From Proteles cristata cristata (Eukaryota; Chordata; Mammalia; Carnivora; Hyaenidae), in contig JAESUZ010003088.1 of the NCBI GenBank assembly GCA_017311185.1, positions 682,001 to 746,000 on the forward strand: a DNA stretch of 64,000 nt. Direction: 5' to 3'. Positions 1-11,629 of this stretch are shown piece by piece. Within the stretch, counting starts at the first letter, position 1. Each line of letters begins with the position of its first letter. The position numbers and the translations under genes are program-made. Below the pieces are notes generated by a model that worked only from the letters and a program-made list of their open reading frames with translations, was not told the DNA's origin and searched no databases.

Positions 1-141
1 ACAGCACGGAGCCGGAAGCCTGTGTCGAATTCTGTGTGTTCCTCTCTTTCTCTCTCTCTGCCCCTGCCCCTACTCACACCCTGTCCCTCTCTGTCTCTCT
101 CTCTCTCTCTCTCAAAAAAAGTAAATAAACATTTTAAAAAA
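1..141 (+). mobile_element. SINEC (feliform tRNA-derived SINE), 3' part only
   Basis: The CT-rich stretch followed by an A-rich AAATAAA-like end is the 3' half of the same SINE seen intact elsewhere in the window. The tRNA-like head lies outside the window. Non-autonomous, mobilised by L1. Confidence 0.85.
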
Positions 142-810
142 TCAGGTTTGAACACCAAGTCCATCCTCTTAACTATAATATTTTACTACTTCTTTTGTGA
201 GGATAATTGATTCTTGATTGATTATCTCTTCTTTTTTTTACTATTTCATTATTCTCTTAGCACCTTATATGAAAGTTTTTTGAATATTAACCAGATATCC
301 CTACCATGAGAATGAGCCTAAACACCAAGCTTTGCTATGAAAATCTTCTCTGCACTGGCCCAGCCAGTAATTTGCAACAGAGCTACACTTTGAGCTTTTG
401 AACTTTTGTCGACCAAGCCCTGGGAACACTACTTTTAGATTCTGTATATAAAGAAATCTTGTTTGAAGTATAGCTTCTTATTCAAGGAGCACTGGGACCA
501 TTTCTGTACTCTGGACCCCATATCTGGTTTGAGTCCCTGATTTCAACCGGACCTCAAGCTTCTGTGTAAGAACCGGTTCATTTCTTTATCCATCCATGAA
601 TCAGTTTAGGCTGATACAGTTTAGGCAAGTATCAGGTTAGCCAATTCAAACTGACTAACAATAAAAAGGATTTATTGGTTGACTAAGTGAAAAAGCCAGC
701 GGTAATGTGAGCTTCAGGTATAGTTTGATCAGGATTCTGGTTCTGCTTCCCTCAGATTTATTCCCCTCTGTATGCCAGACTGTTTTTTCAACTGGCTCCT
801 TTCCTAGTTA
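142..810. other. Unique AT-rich sequence
   Basis: No repeat family, exon or RNA gene recognised here. Confidence 0.4.
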
Positions 811-825
811 AAAGATAGCCGTCAG

Positions 826-1046
826 GGGGCTCCTGGGTGGCTCAATCGGTTGAGCGTCCGACCTTGGCTCAGGTTGTGATCTCATGGCTTATGGGTTCAA
901 GCCCTGCGTTGGGCTCTGTGCTGACAGCTGGCCCAGAGCCTGGAGCCTCTTTCAGATTCTGTGTGTGTCTCTCTCTCTGACCCTTCCCTGCTCATTCTCT
1001 CTCTCTCTCTCTCAGAAAGAAATAAAACATAAAAAAAAAAAAAAAA
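826..1046 (+). mobile_element. SINEC, complete, with target-site duplication
   Basis: Starts with the GGGGCTCCTGGGTGGCTCA head, keeps the A-box-like and B-box-like tRNA segments, the CT-rich region and a long A tail. It is flanked by a 15-bp duplication (811-825 and 1047-1061) differing at two transition sites. That indicates L1-type target-primed insertion a moderate time ago. A 74-codon open frame crossing it is not a gene. Confidence 0.93.
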
Positions 1047-1061
1047 AAAGATGGCTGTCAG

Positions 1062-2264
1062 TAGCAATTCGGGCTTCAGCTTCCTTGTTTATATCCTGTA
1101 CATGGTGAGAAGAGGTGGCAGGGGAGAGGGAGAAACAGAAAGAGAGACAGGGATTTTGACTCAGTGTCAAAATCATTATGTGTGAATTATGAGCTTTGGG
1201 CTTATTAGACCACCAATGAATCTGCCTTAAGGCTAGGGAACTGACAACTACCCTGAATGGCTCAGGCCTGAGTTACCTGATCCTATCAGTATGCCAAATG
1301 TGGGGGTGTGGGGTAGGATTATCTGAATTGTCTCGAATCAACCTACCCCATTCTCTATAGCTACAACACAGTGGAGAGGTAGCTCCTCACATGAAAATCT
1401 GGAGAGTGTTAGGAAGGGAAAAAAAGGGGGATGAGTATTAAGTAAGCAACCAATGAATGTCCCCCACAGTCCACCCCTTTGGCCACCCAAATTCATATTC
1501 CCTGTACTTTCAAAATTGTTCATACATGTGTAAAATGAATTCACTCAATGGGGCACAACACAATGGTCCACAACACAATGGTCCAGGTAGTTAAAGCCAG
1601 CTCCAAGCCTAAGGACTGTGGCCAAATGGCCAGCCCACTCTGACAAATCTTGCATTAACTTCTCATGGCTCAGTGACACGTGGCCAAGTGATGAAGTAAC
1701 CTCTATCAATATATTTGATATACAATGGTGGAGAGAAAACAAGACAACTGCAGTTTTTTTAAATTGCATTTGGAAAAGAAAAAGAGGGAGAACAATACAC
1801 ATTGGTCCCAAGCCCATAGTATAGATCAGATCCTATTAAACAGTAGTGTCAAGGATATAATGTCAAGATACAATATGTGTAGTATGTTTTATAGGTATAT
1901 ATTATATAAACATGAATTTAATAAACATAATGTTATAATATAAATATTTCGCTGCTTTGACAGGGGAATGTGTTCCTTGGTTAGACAGCAGATTTGTCTC
2001 CTTTTGCAGGTAGAAAATGATTAACACAAGTGCTCAGAAAGAGCAGAGATGTTATACTTCTCTACCATTAATCAAGCAGGGTCTGTCTGTGGAACTTGAA
2101 GCAAGATCAATCCTGCTCAAACATTAAGTCTGCTATATAACACACAATGGAAGAGGGGTAAGTTTCTAAAGGAAAATCTAGGTTCTGTAAGGATAGAGGA
2201 TGAAAGTAAATAGATACTAGTAGAAATTGCTGGATGCCTAGCCTAACATTCATTCTCCTCCTTT
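1062..2264. other. Unique sequence, no gene seen
   Basis: Several 60-90 codon frames occur on both strands (for example 1545-1817 minus), but they overlap each other and have no recognisable domain. Contains the small tandem duplication at 1554-1583. Confidence 0.4.
1554..1583 (+). repeat. Two tandem copies of a 15-bp unit
   Basis: The unit CACAACACAATGGTC is repeated exactly head to tail, probably a recent replication-slippage duplication. Confidence 0.9.
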
Positions 2265-2715
2265 TCTCTAATAATGGAACTCCAGACTGTGCCTGACAAA
2301 ATTCAAGACCTCACTGCCTAGCATCCCGTGGAGCTAAGGACATGTGCCTAAATTCTGACCAGTAAGATGTAAGCAAAACTGTTATGCAACAGATTCCAGG
2401 AAATTTCCTTTAAGGACAGCTGGTGTGTGCTCTTTGTCTCTTCTCCCTTTCCTCCATCTTGCTATCTAGAACATGGTTATGACGACTAGCATTCTAGTCA
2501 CCATCTTGGACCATTAGGACAAAGGCCACTTCTTAGGGATAGCAGAGAGTAAGCTGGAAAGAAACTGGACCCCTAACTTCAGGGAGCCACTAAGATATCC
2601 ATCAATTCTCTATCTCAAGACTTTATTACATGAGAGAAAAAATACCTTTTTACATTATTTAAACCATTGTGTTGGAAGGACATGGTAGTTTTGATGAATA
2701 TTAATCTAGCAGCAG
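2265..2715 (+). mobile_element. Ancient LTR-like interspersed repeat (MaLR/MER type)
   Basis: The stretch contains the sequence of phrases typical of a widespread mammalian LTR-like repeat: a 'CCATCTTGGACCAT' segment, then 'TTACATGAGAGAAAAA', then a 'TTTAAACCATTGTGTT' end. Sequence is diverged. The precise family name is uncertain; recognition is from memory. Confidence 0.5.
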
Positions 2716-3384
2716 GCCACCAAATTTTTTTAATTTAACCAACATTTATTTGGAATCTTCCTGTACTAGATTCCTTGACCGTCAGTTCCTTTGATTCATT
2801 CAACATTCAGACTGACCCTGAACCTACTCAGACGCTTTGTGCTGACTTTTTTCCCATAGTCTTCTGGGTCCCAGAGGAGAGTTCTGCCTCCACTGTTCTG
2901 GGCTTTCCAGCGCCCAGGCTAACACTAATTCCTTCTCTGGGCAAGTTTTCCTCTCATCCTACTTAGATGGATGATTTCAGAATTGTGCATGTCCTTATTC
3001 AGTTAAGCTGGATTTTATTTAATATTCCAGGGGAAAAATGAATTACCGCACATTCTTAGTACTTAACAATGCATTTGACCTGGTTTGTCTTCATTCAAAA
3101 CCACAAATTCCCCTTTGACACCTCAGCCTTGACTTTCTTCTGTGAAGTGACTTTCTAACTGAGCACCCCCAACATTTCCCACCTCAAAACAACAACAACA
3201 AGCCTGACTTGAATTACAGGACATGTGAATGTAGTTCAAACTATTTATTTTTTATTTGGATGGGTCTTTGTCAGTAACTATGCATGACTGGAATTAGAAT
3301 ATGTGTAAGTGGGCACTGTAATGCTTTTTAATAAAAAGAATGATGATTATTTGCTAATTTGAAACAGTACACTGGTAATATCTG
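2716..3384. other. Unique sequence
   Basis: Nothing gene-like. A 63-codon frame at 2775-2966 has no recognisable similarity. Confidence 0.4.
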
Positions 3385-3606
3385 TATCTTTATTGAATAC
3401 GTACTCTGTTGCACAGAAAATACTAACTACATTAAGTTACATTATCACACTTAAATCACGCAATGACTCTATGCAGCAGGAGCTATTATTACCCACATTT
3501 GAAAGATGAATAAACCAACAAGTTAAACAATTGCCAAAAATCACACATCTAGAAGGTGATGTGTGGAGTCACTAAATCTGAATGGCAGCAACACCCTCTG
3601 AGCCCA
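3385..3606 (-). mobile_element. MIR SINE, diverged
   Basis: Reads as the reverse complement of MIR: 'TTATTGAATACGTACTCTGT', then CTATTATTACCCACATTTGA-like core, then 'CACACATCTAGAAGG'. An ancient mammalian tRNA-derived SINE without target-site duplications. Confidence 0.75.
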
Positions 3607-3888
3607 CAGAAGGAACAGAATTTTCCAGGTCGTACCTCACCTGCAGTCACAAAGACAACCTGTCCTGAGCTATACAGTCAATCCTCGGATTGGATGGGGA
3701 GAGATATGCACAAGAAAAAAGGTCAGTATATAATTTTTTTTTTGTCTTTAGAAAATAACCAGAGCCATTCAGACGCTTCCCTATTATCTGTCAAACATTA
3801 ACCTCCAGAATCTAAGCAGAAAGTCAGGGAGATTCCTCCAATGAATCATTCACAAGCCAGGAAATCCACTTGCTCAGAAAATTAACTC

Positions 3889-3939
3889 TGTGTGTGTGTG
3901 TGTGTGTCTGTGTGTGTGTGTCTGTGTGTGTGTGTGTGT
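3889..3939 (+). repeat. (TG)n microsatellite with TC interruptions
   Basis: About 50 bp of alternating TG with two C substitutions, directly abutting the 5' end of the Tigger element that follows. Confidence 0.95.
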
Positions 3940-4190
3940 CCCCTTTTGTCTGCCATTTTACTTTCTGACGTTTCAGTTACCCAGGGTCAACTGCGGTGGA
4001 GAAGCAGGTGATCCTCCTTCTGACTAATCACTAGACGGTTCGCAGTAGCCTAACACCACGTCAGAACGCCTACCTCACTCACCCCACTTTATCTCATCAT
4101 GTGAGTGTTTTATCATCTCATATCATCACAAGAAAAAGAAGGGTGAGTACAGAACAATAAGATATTTTGAGAGAGCGAGACTGAGACAGG

Positions 4191-4221
<31 letters not shown>

Positions 4222-4445
4222 CACGTTCACGTAACTTTTATTATAATTATAATTGTTATCATTGTTCTATTTTATTATTGTTGTTGTTAATCCCTTACTA
4301 TGCCTAATTTATAAACTACACTTTATCATAGGTATATATGTATAGAAAAAAATCACGTATATAGGGTTCGATACTATCTGCAGTTTCAGGCATCTGCTGG
4401 GGGTCTTAAAAAGTCTCTCCCACAGATAAGAGGGGACTACTATAA
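3939..4445 (+). mobile_element. Tigger-like (Tc1/mariner) MITE, full or near-full length
   Basis: The right end, '...GGGGTCTTAAAAAGTC... CAGATAAGAGGGGACTACTAT', and the left end, 'TTTCAGTTACCCAGGGTCAAC', match the ends of a non-autonomous Tigger family I know from mammalian genomes. The degraded left terminal repeat begins right after the TG tract. The 'TTTATCATAGGTATATATGT' segment before the right end also fits. No transposase is encoded. Subfamily name not assigned. Confidence 0.7.
4199..4222 (+). repeat. (GA)n run inside the Tigger element
   Basis: Twelve GA dinucleotides. The family carries a short GAGAGA segment here, so this is probably expansion of an internal seed. Confidence 0.9.
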
Positions 4446-5289
4446 TGGGTGTGGTCTCTTAATGAAGATCTTGGGCTTTTTTTTTTTTTAATTCTAGTAC
4501 TGTTTTCTAAATATGAAAGCCCTCTTTAAGAGCAGGTTCCCTGATAAACATACAAACACTAAAACTCCCGGCTTGCTCCCTCCGGCTGTTACAAATCTTG
4601 GGCTTGGAGTGCAGCATTAGAAAAGAAGCAGGGCCCACCTTGCTAATAATAGCCCTGGCTGTGAGGCCTGTTGATAGAATGCATGACAGTTAAACCACCA
4701 GCAAAGGGTATGTGTTTTAGCCATTTCCAGTTTTGTAAAGAATGTAAAGAGATGGGGACGTAAAGCTCTCCGGAACGAAGAGCCGTGCTCACACTGTGCC
4801 ACCTGTAGGCAGAGCCCGGTAATCTCAGTGAGCACCTGAGCTACAAAAAGAGACCTCGTTCACCGGAAATGAGTGAATGAATGAGCCTAGAAATCAGTGG
4901 GGTCATTGAGACAATAGCACAAGGTCTTGGGTCAACCACACACCACCTATGGTTTCTCAGGGCTGCTACCAAAAGAAATAAATCTGTATTTCAACCTTCC
5001 ATGTTTTAAGATTCTACAGCAACATAGTGTGAAGCACCTAAATATATTTGGTCATATTCTTATTGTTGGGGCAAAGGGATATTTTAACCTTACTTTGATG
5101 CTTACTCTACTTTTCCAAAAAGTAGCTTCAGTCAGCTGTAACTGGCTTCCCCAACCCATTGGTCATTTTGGGGATCCAGTGTCTTTGCGTAAAATGTAGC
5201 TCAAATCAAGGAAAATTGTGGATGCGTTGAGTACGCGTTAAACTCAGAGTCAGAGCCACCTTATTCGATGAAGGAGCCTTAAGCCTTGT
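4446..5289. other. Unique sequence
   Basis: Two short frames (4617-4835 minus, 4927-5199 plus) lack any recognisable domain or splice context. No repeat identified. Confidence 0.4.
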
Positions 5290-5463
5290 ATAGCTACTCA
5301 AGTTTAAGTTAAGTACAATTAAATAAAATTTAAAATTCCATTTCTTAGTCACAAAAGACCCATTTCAAGTGCTCAATAGCCATGTGTGACTAGTGGCTTC
5401 CATAGAAATAACCCAAATAGAGAGAGCTTTCCATTATCACAGAAAGCTCTGTTGAACAGTGCC
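5290..5463 (+). mobile_element. hAT-Charlie non-autonomous DNA transposon fragment
   Basis: Contains the hallmark 'AAGTGCTCAATAGCCATGTG' and 'GACTAGTGGCTTCC' followed by a 'TTGAACAGTGCC' terminal repeat. These match the 3' half of a common mammalian hAT-Charlie MITE (MER3/MER33-type; exact name uncertain). Confidence 0.65.
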
Positions 5464-7029
5464 ATTCTCTAGCCTGGGTCGTCAGAGTCAGAGAGTCCCC
5501 TGCTAAGAGATTTAAGCTGTGTAGGACAGACACTAACTACAAAAATTGTCTTTGTGAATTTGAGTTATACTTTCATGGATTCAGTTATTTGTGAGCTGGT
5601 TGTTTAGTTCAGTTATGACTTCCTAGCTACGTGCAGCTAGAATTAAATTCACCTGCATGTGACAAAAACATAAATTAACAGTAGCTTAAATACACCGAGT
5701 TCTGTCTATTATGTCAGAGTTCCAGAGATCAGCAGTCCAAAGCTGGTATAGTAATTGGATTAAATTATTAGGGACCCAGGCTCCTTTCCCACTTTCTTTT
5801 GTGTCACTCCCAGGAAATGGACTTCCATGGCCTGTCCTAATGTGATGTCTAGAACTCTCGTCTCTATATCTGCCTTCCAGCCAGCTACAAGGAGAAAAGG
5901 GAAGGAGATGGGTAAGTCTTCTTTCAGGATATTCCCTTAAATTGCAAACAACATTCTTGCTTGCCTCCTATTGTCCAAAATGTAAATGCATGCCCACTCC
6001 TAGCTGCACACAAAACTGGGGAATGTGGCCTTTATTCCGGTGGCCATAAGATTAGGGGCTTATTACTTTGGAATAAAGAGAATGGAGAGTAATCTGGAAA
6101 CTCTGCCATATGCATTGTGTTGCAAAATGGTAAAATGGAGACATAAAAAGAGAATAAAGAGAATGTAGTTCTCCAAGTGCAAGCGATATTGGTAAGAAGT
6201 TGAAAATGTGTAAATGTATTGAGTAAATGAAAAATCTCTGAGTTCCTGGTGATTTTAAACCATCTGTATTTCCTTGGTGGCCACATAAATGCTGTGACTT
6301 AAGGATCACACCCTCCTCTCCACAGCACTTGGAATTCTTGTTAACTTTCTCCTAGGATTTGAAATGCCATCAACTGAAGATTTATTTCTGTTAACAAGGT
6401 GTTTACAAAATGCAAACAAATATTCATTCGTTCTCAATTTATTATGAATTAGTCAAATCCAACTGTTGATTGCCAAAGGTAGAGGGATTGACTGAATAAG
6501 TAATGTTGCAACTTTGGGACTGGAAAGACATGAAAGGAAAAGCATTGTGGGTATACAGGTGCTGGGAAAACCTAAAGAGCAGAATGAGATCACTGGAAAC
6601 TTGGGGGGAAGGTAAAAGAAGGTCAGGGGTCAGGGGAGCAGAGAGGGGGGGAAAGAGAATGAGCTGCACCAAAATGGATGGACATGAGAGCTGAGAAGTT
6701 CTCAAAGATGAATTTCATCTTGAAATTTTGCCTGGAATTGACCATGAATATTACAACATTTGTTGCGGTTTCTTAGTAAAATGTTCAAGAATACAACCCG
6801 TTTATCTTCTGTTAAGCAATCAGAAGTCATCTTGGAGGTGAAAGGCTCGAATTCAAGCACAGCTTTTGTTTACAAACAACAAAAGTGAACAAGATCTATT
6901 ATCTTAACTAGAAAGCATCTCTTACCATTTGAACTGTGTTAACTCATTCACCTTTGATTTTAATTGAGCTGTCATTGTTTTAGAGATTCCATCTAACAGC
7001 AACAGCAACAACAATGATAGCAGTTCACA
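5464..7029. other. Mostly unique sequence, possible ancient repeat at 5640-5940
   Basis: The 5640-5940 stretch has LTR-like phrases (a sequence like 'CAGTAGCTTAAATACACCGAG' and 'GTCAGAGTTCCAGAGATCAG') but I cannot name it. The remainder, including overlapping frames near 6032-6705, shows no gene. Confidence 0.35.
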
Positions 7030-7262
7030 AGAGCTTTGAGGAAAGCCCTATAATAAGTGCTTCAAATTATTATTTCATTTAATCTTCACAACATCTCTTT
7101 GAGGAGATATTGTTATACCCACTTAACAGAGAAAGAAACTGAGGTCCAGAACAATTAAGTAGCTTGTGTAATAGAACACAGCTAGTAGTGGCAGCATCTC
7201 ACTCCAGACCTATGAGACTGGGCTCCGGATTCTGTGCTCTTAACCCCTACACTTACACTGGC
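7030..7262 (-). mobile_element. MIR SINE
   Basis: Clear reverse-complement MIR: 'TTTCATTTAATCTTCACAAC', 'GAGAAAGAAACTGAGG', 'ACACAGCTAGTAGTGGCAG' and 'GTGCTCTTAACCCCTACAC' in order. Confidence 0.85.
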
Positions 7263-7828
7263 TCCTTACCTGGTGTTTGTCAAAAATATCAGTGATGCAC
7301 ATTTAGATTAAAAGTGATGCCTGAACAGGCTGTATGTTATGCTCTTTTCTCATTAAGGCGTTTTCCATGTGATTGACATGATTCCTGGCTGCTTCAAATG
7401 TCCGTTATAGAGATGGACTGCCACGTCTCCCTACAACCTTCTAGAGCACCATCTCCCCTCTTCCCTGCCTGGTGCTCCCCATGCAACCCCCATTACCACC
7501 ACCTCCAGACAGCACCCGAGGTGTTTTCTGTCAATGGTGTCACCTAGTGGTCAGAAACAGGAACTCGTTTATTTCCCGTCCCTTTCCTATGCCGTATCCT
7601 ATTTCCCTCTTCAAGGAATTTTTTTTTTTTTTTTTTTTGCAGGACCTATTCATCTCTTTTCAATCATCATTCCCAAGTCATTCAGTCCTACCTTAAATAA
7701 TCTTTTCTACTCATATACATCCATCTCATTTAACTCCCTTTCTTCTTTCCCTCCCTCTCTCTCTTTGAAGGGAAATGTCTCTCCCACTCACTTATTTTAC
7801 AAGCCACGAGGTCACCTTAGTCATCAGG
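7263..7828. other. Unique sequence with a poly-T tract
   Basis: No exon recognised. A run of 20 T at 7619-7638 is followed by GCAG, which resembles a splice acceptor, but nothing downstream looks coding. Frames at 7472-7866 are pyrimidine-rich low-complexity. Confidence 0.4.
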
Positions 7829-8058
7829 AGACAGTGGGCCCTGGAGTGAGACACAACTGGATTTGAACTCCAGATCCACCACTTATTAATTATGCTATCT
7901 TGAGCAAATTATATAACCTTTCTAAATCTGAACTTTCAAAACTATAAAATGGAGATAAATTGCTTACTTTGAGTTCTTAGGGGAATGAAATTAATTTTAA
8001 TAACCTAAGAAAAGTATGAATACCTATCTGCACATAGTGGGTATTTAATGAATATCAT
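7829..8058 (+). mobile_element. MIR SINE
   Basis: Forward MIR: 'GAACTCCAGATCCACCACTT', then 'TTGAGCAAATTATATAACCT', then 'AAACTATAAAATGGAGATAA', ending with 'GGGTATTTAATGAATAT'. Opposite orientation to the MIR 570 bp upstream. Confidence 0.8.
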
Positions 8059-8450
8059 GTCCAATATCATAATGAGTAACATATAAAAAATCATGCTGCT
8101 GTATATAAAAAAAAAGGAAAGCCATACTTTCTTTTCTAAATGGTTCTACTTAAGAACCAATGTCTGTAATATCTAAAATATTTTAAATAAGCTTCATCAA
8201 AATCTCCACAACCTTCATCCGCTGGCTGGTTCTTCTCTTTATTATAAATGTATGGTATTTCTTCATGATGGATGAACCAAATATTTATGGAATAGACTGG
8301 GTATGTAACCAGCATTTCCAAACAGTATTCCTATGCAAAAATGCATTCTAAATTCCAAAGACTCATAAATTAGACATTTCTTCTAGTGTTGGTTTTAAAA
8401 TTATGAAGAGCTTTAAATGAATGAATCCAAAGACAAAGACAAAGAATGGT

Positions 8451-8482
<32 letters not shown>

Positions 8483-8714
8483 AATGGAAACCAGAACTTG
8501 TAAACAGATCTGCTTCCAAAATAAAGTAGAATCTGCTGATACACTAGAGAAAAATGTTAAGATTAACCTGCTCTAAGAGGTACTGATTCTCTTCAAACAT
8601 AGCTTGTCATCTCAGTTACACACATGACACCTAAAACAGATCCAGCCATAGAAGCCTGTGAACTAGCATTGGCAAGATATGTAAATTACTGGTTTATGTT
8701 ATTTACCTAAATGG
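8059..8714. other. Unique sequence with microsatellite
   Basis: Nothing gene-like. Includes the (TG)n at 8450-8477. Confidence 0.4.
8450..8477 (+). repeat. (TG)14 microsatellite
   Basis: Uninterrupted TG dinucleotides. Confidence 0.95.
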
Positions 8715-9320
8715 AACGTTGCAAAGCCAATTCAATGGGAAAGGATAGTCATTTCAACAAACGGTTCTGGGACAACTGGACATCTATAGGTAAAAGAATG
8801 CACCTTGACCCATACTTCATACCATATATAAAAACTAACCTAAAATGAACTGTAGACCTAAATTTAAGAATTAAAACTATAAATCTCTGAAAGGAAACAT
8901 AGGAGAAAATCTTGAGACCTTGGGTTAGGCAATGATTTCTTGGACATGAGACCAAAAGCGTGATGCACAGAAAAAGTTAATAAGCTGAACTTCATCAAAA
9001 CTAAAATTCCTGCTCATCAAAAGACACTATAAATAAAGTGAAAAAATAAGCCACACACTTGTAAAAAAATATTCCTAACACATATATGTGCTAAACGGCT
9101 TGAATCCAAAATATATAAAGGACTCTCCAAATGCAATAAGAAAACAGACAACCCAATTAAAAGAATAAGCAAAAGATGTAAACACTTCACCAAAAAAGAC
9201 ATACAGATAGATACCAAAGAAGCACATTCAAAGATGCTCACCATCATTAGTCACTAGATAAATGCAAATTTAAACTATGATGAGACACCACTACACATCT
9301 ATTAACTTGGCTTAAAAAAA
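8715..9320 (+). mobile_element. L1M-type LINE-1 fragment, ORF2 3' region, part 1
   Basis: Nucleotide phrases of the L1 ORF2 C-terminal half are readable: 'GGGACAACTGGACATC', 'GACCTTGGGTTAGGCAATGA', 'CTTCATCAAAACTAAAATTC', 'AAAGACACTATAAATAAAGT'. Many indels and stops, no usable frame. Ancient, 5'-truncated copy, interrupted by a SINE at 9332 and continuing after it. Confidence 0.8.
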
Positions 9321-9331
9321 AACCAAAACCT

Positions 9332-9545
9332 GGGGCGCCTGGGTGGCTTAGTTGGTTGAGCGTCCGACTTTCGCTTAGGTCATGATTTCGCGATTCGTGG
9401 GTTCGAGCCCCGCGTCGGGCTCTGTGCTGACTGCCAGCTCAGAGCCTGGAGCCTGTTTCAGAGTCTGTGACTCCCTCTCTCTCTGACCCTCCCCTACTCA
9501 TGCTGTCTCTCTCCTAGAAATAAATAAAACATTAAAAAAAAAAAA
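9332..9545 (+). mobile_element. SINEC inserted into an L1M fragment
   Basis: Complete head (GGGGCGCCTGGGTGGCTTAG), A-box-like segment at 9344-9355, B box GGTTCGAGCC at 9400-9409, CT-rich tail and A tail. The surrounding L1M sequence resumes immediately afterwards, so this is a nested, younger insertion. Its 'GACTTTCGCTTAGG' and 'TGACTGCCAGCTCAGAGCC' variants are shared with the copy at 49392. Confidence 0.93.
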
Positions 9546-10165
9546 CTTGACAATACCAGATGCTGACAGAAATGCAGAGCAATGAGAACTTTCATACTTT
9601 GCTGCTAGAAACCAAAAAGGGTTTGTTCACTTTGGAAAACCCTTTGGCTGTTTCTTAGAAAGTTATACGTGCACGTACTATATGATTGGGCACCTTCTCC
9701 TAACTACGAAATCTGAATGCAAATGTTTATAGTAGTGGCTTTATTCATAATCACCAAAAACTAGAAACAACTCCTATGCCATTTAACTGGTAAATGGATC
9801 AACAAGCTGTGCTGCATCTAAACAACAGAACAATACTCAGCAATAAAAAGAACAAAATGCTGGTACACACCACAGGGATGAATGCATTATGCTGAGTGAA
9901 AGAAGCCAGACTTAAAAGACTACACGCTCTATGACATTCTGGAAAAGGGGAAGCTATAGGGACAGCAAAAAGATGTGTTGTTGCCAGCATCTGGGAGTCA
10001 GGGATGAACTGGTAACAAAAAGACATGACAGAACTTTTGGAACTGATAGAAATGCTCTACATCTTGATTTTTGTGATTGTTACACGACTGTATGTTTTTT
10101 CCAAAACTGTGCACTGAAAAAGGTGAACTTTACTGTCTGTGGATTATAACTCAATGAAAAATATA
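9546..10165 (+). mobile_element. L1M-type LINE-1 fragment, part 2 with 3' end
   Basis: Continues the element of 8715-9320: 'CAGATGCTGACAGAAATGCA', 'CAGCAATAAAAAGAACAAAA', 'GGATGAATGCATTATGCTGA', and the typical old L1 3' end 'TGGATTATAACTCAATGAAAA'. Non-coding remnant. Confidence 0.8.
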
Positions 10166-10671
10166 AGTGAAAGTATTCAGTTTCATGTTTCCTTTCAGGA
10201 GGCAGATAGAATTAAAACTACAAATGTTTCTATTTGTGCAATTCATATGTACAAAATCATGTAAACTGCTATGGTTAACTCAAAATATTAATGGTTATCA
10301 CTAGATGGTAGAATTACAGATGCATTTTCTCTCTAATCTCTGTTTTAGAATTCTCCTGCAACAGACATATGCAATAAGAACAACGCTATAAATTCATTGT
10401 TAGCAATATCATCGGTTTTTGACATTTAGATAAGAATTTTGGTGCAAGAAGGTATTTAAGATCATCTTGTCCCATGCACAGTTAAGGGGCAACTAAAACA
10501 AAATTAATGAGGTCAGATGACTTCTCTCAAGTACACCAGGAAGCAACGGGAATAATTAAAGGAACATAAATGTTTATACAAATACTTTTACATAACAATA
10601 ACTACAATAAAAAACAGATACTATTTTTTAACTATGTCCAAAGAAATTATGTTTTTTCCAGCCCAATAATG
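10166..10671. other. Unique AT-rich sequence
   Basis: No gene or named repeat seen. Confidence 0.4.
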
Positions 10672-10685
10672 GGGATATATTTCTT

Positions 10686-10866
10686 TTATTTTTATGTTTA
10701 TTCATTTTTGAGGGAGGGAGAGAGCGTGAGTGGAGGAGGGGCAGAGAGAGATGGGGACAGAGGATCAGAAGGGGGCTCTGTGCTGACAATCGCAAGTCCC
10801 ACCAGTGCAGAGATCATGACCTGAGCTGAAGTTAGGAGCTCAATTGACTGAGCCATAGGCTCCCCT
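10686..10866 (-). mobile_element. SINEC, minus strand
   Basis: Reverse-complement SINEC: TTTATTTTTATGTTTATTC start, GA-rich segment, GGGGGCTCTGTGCTGACA, ending GGCTCCCC. Target-site duplication of about 14 bp (10672-10685 and 10867-10881, GGGATATATTTCTT type). Confidence 0.9.
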
Positions 10867-10881
10867 GGAGATATATTTCTT

Positions 10882-11220
10882 AAAAAGATGCTGCCTCACC
10901 ATAAAGTCTGCCTTCTGCTTCTTGCCTCCTCCCTCCCATAGTGGTAAATTACACAGACACTAGACTGTGCCCACAAAGTACACCTTGGCAAGAAATATCA
11001 ACTATATTCTGTAGTTGCTTCTACTTGACAAAGGAAAGTTTCATTCTTTTGCAAACATGAAAATGGGACTACAACAAATTTGAAACCTATTTTGAAAGCA
11101 CATTTTAAAACTTTAAGATACTCCAGTAAGCGAGGATGCATTGAGAAATAATTTAAAAATGATTATGATAACCAGCCTCAAGTCAAAATCAAGATGAGGT
11201 AAAGAAAATTAAAATCAAGG
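10882..11220. other. Unique sequence immediately upstream of the L1
   Basis: No gene seen. The end is A-rich (AAAGAAAATTAAAATCAAGG), a plausible L1 insertion site, though no clear duplication is visible after the L1 tail. Confidence 0.4.
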
Positions 11221-11228
11221 AGGGGGGG

Positions 11229-11239
11229 CAAGATGGCGG
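11229..11239 (+). promoter_or_regulatory. YY1-like site at L1 5' end
   Basis: CAAGATGGCGG lies within the first 20 bases of the element. In human L1 an equivalent YY1 site fixes the transcription start at base +1. It is intact here, so transcription initiation may survive even though the ORFs are dead. Confidence 0.6.
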
Positions 11240-11629
11240 AGAAGTAAGGAGCTCCGTACTTGCACTCGCGCCCATACATCACACAGAAAAGATCTGAACC
11301 CATTGGAAACCATACAAAACCTGAGAGACTGGGAGAAAAAGGACGCAGAATCCACTGAGAAAGCCTTCTAACGTGAGTGCGAACTGGGGAAGGTAAAATC
11401 GGGCCGGGATCGGAGCCTCCAGGGTGGGAGGCGATCCCCCTCTACCCTCTACGGGGAGTGAGAGGGGAAAAGGAGAGAGTCCGAGACAGAAAAATCTCCG
11501 CTCGGTGCATAGAAAGACCGAACTTGCCAAATATCTGCACACCAGGTCCCCTCGCGACAACTGGTCCTGGGGGAGGCTGAGCACACAAACTGCTTCTTTG
11601 TGCCGCTCCTGGAGGTTGGGTTTCAAACC

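Noticed and set aside
7619..7645. Poly-T followed by GCAG as a splice acceptor
   Set aside because: No coding-like sequence, conserved frame or donor follows; a poly-T run gives this pattern by chance.
9332..9410. tRNA gene
   Set aside because: A- and B-box-like segments belong to the tRNA-derived head of a SINE; there is no tRNA cloverleaf.
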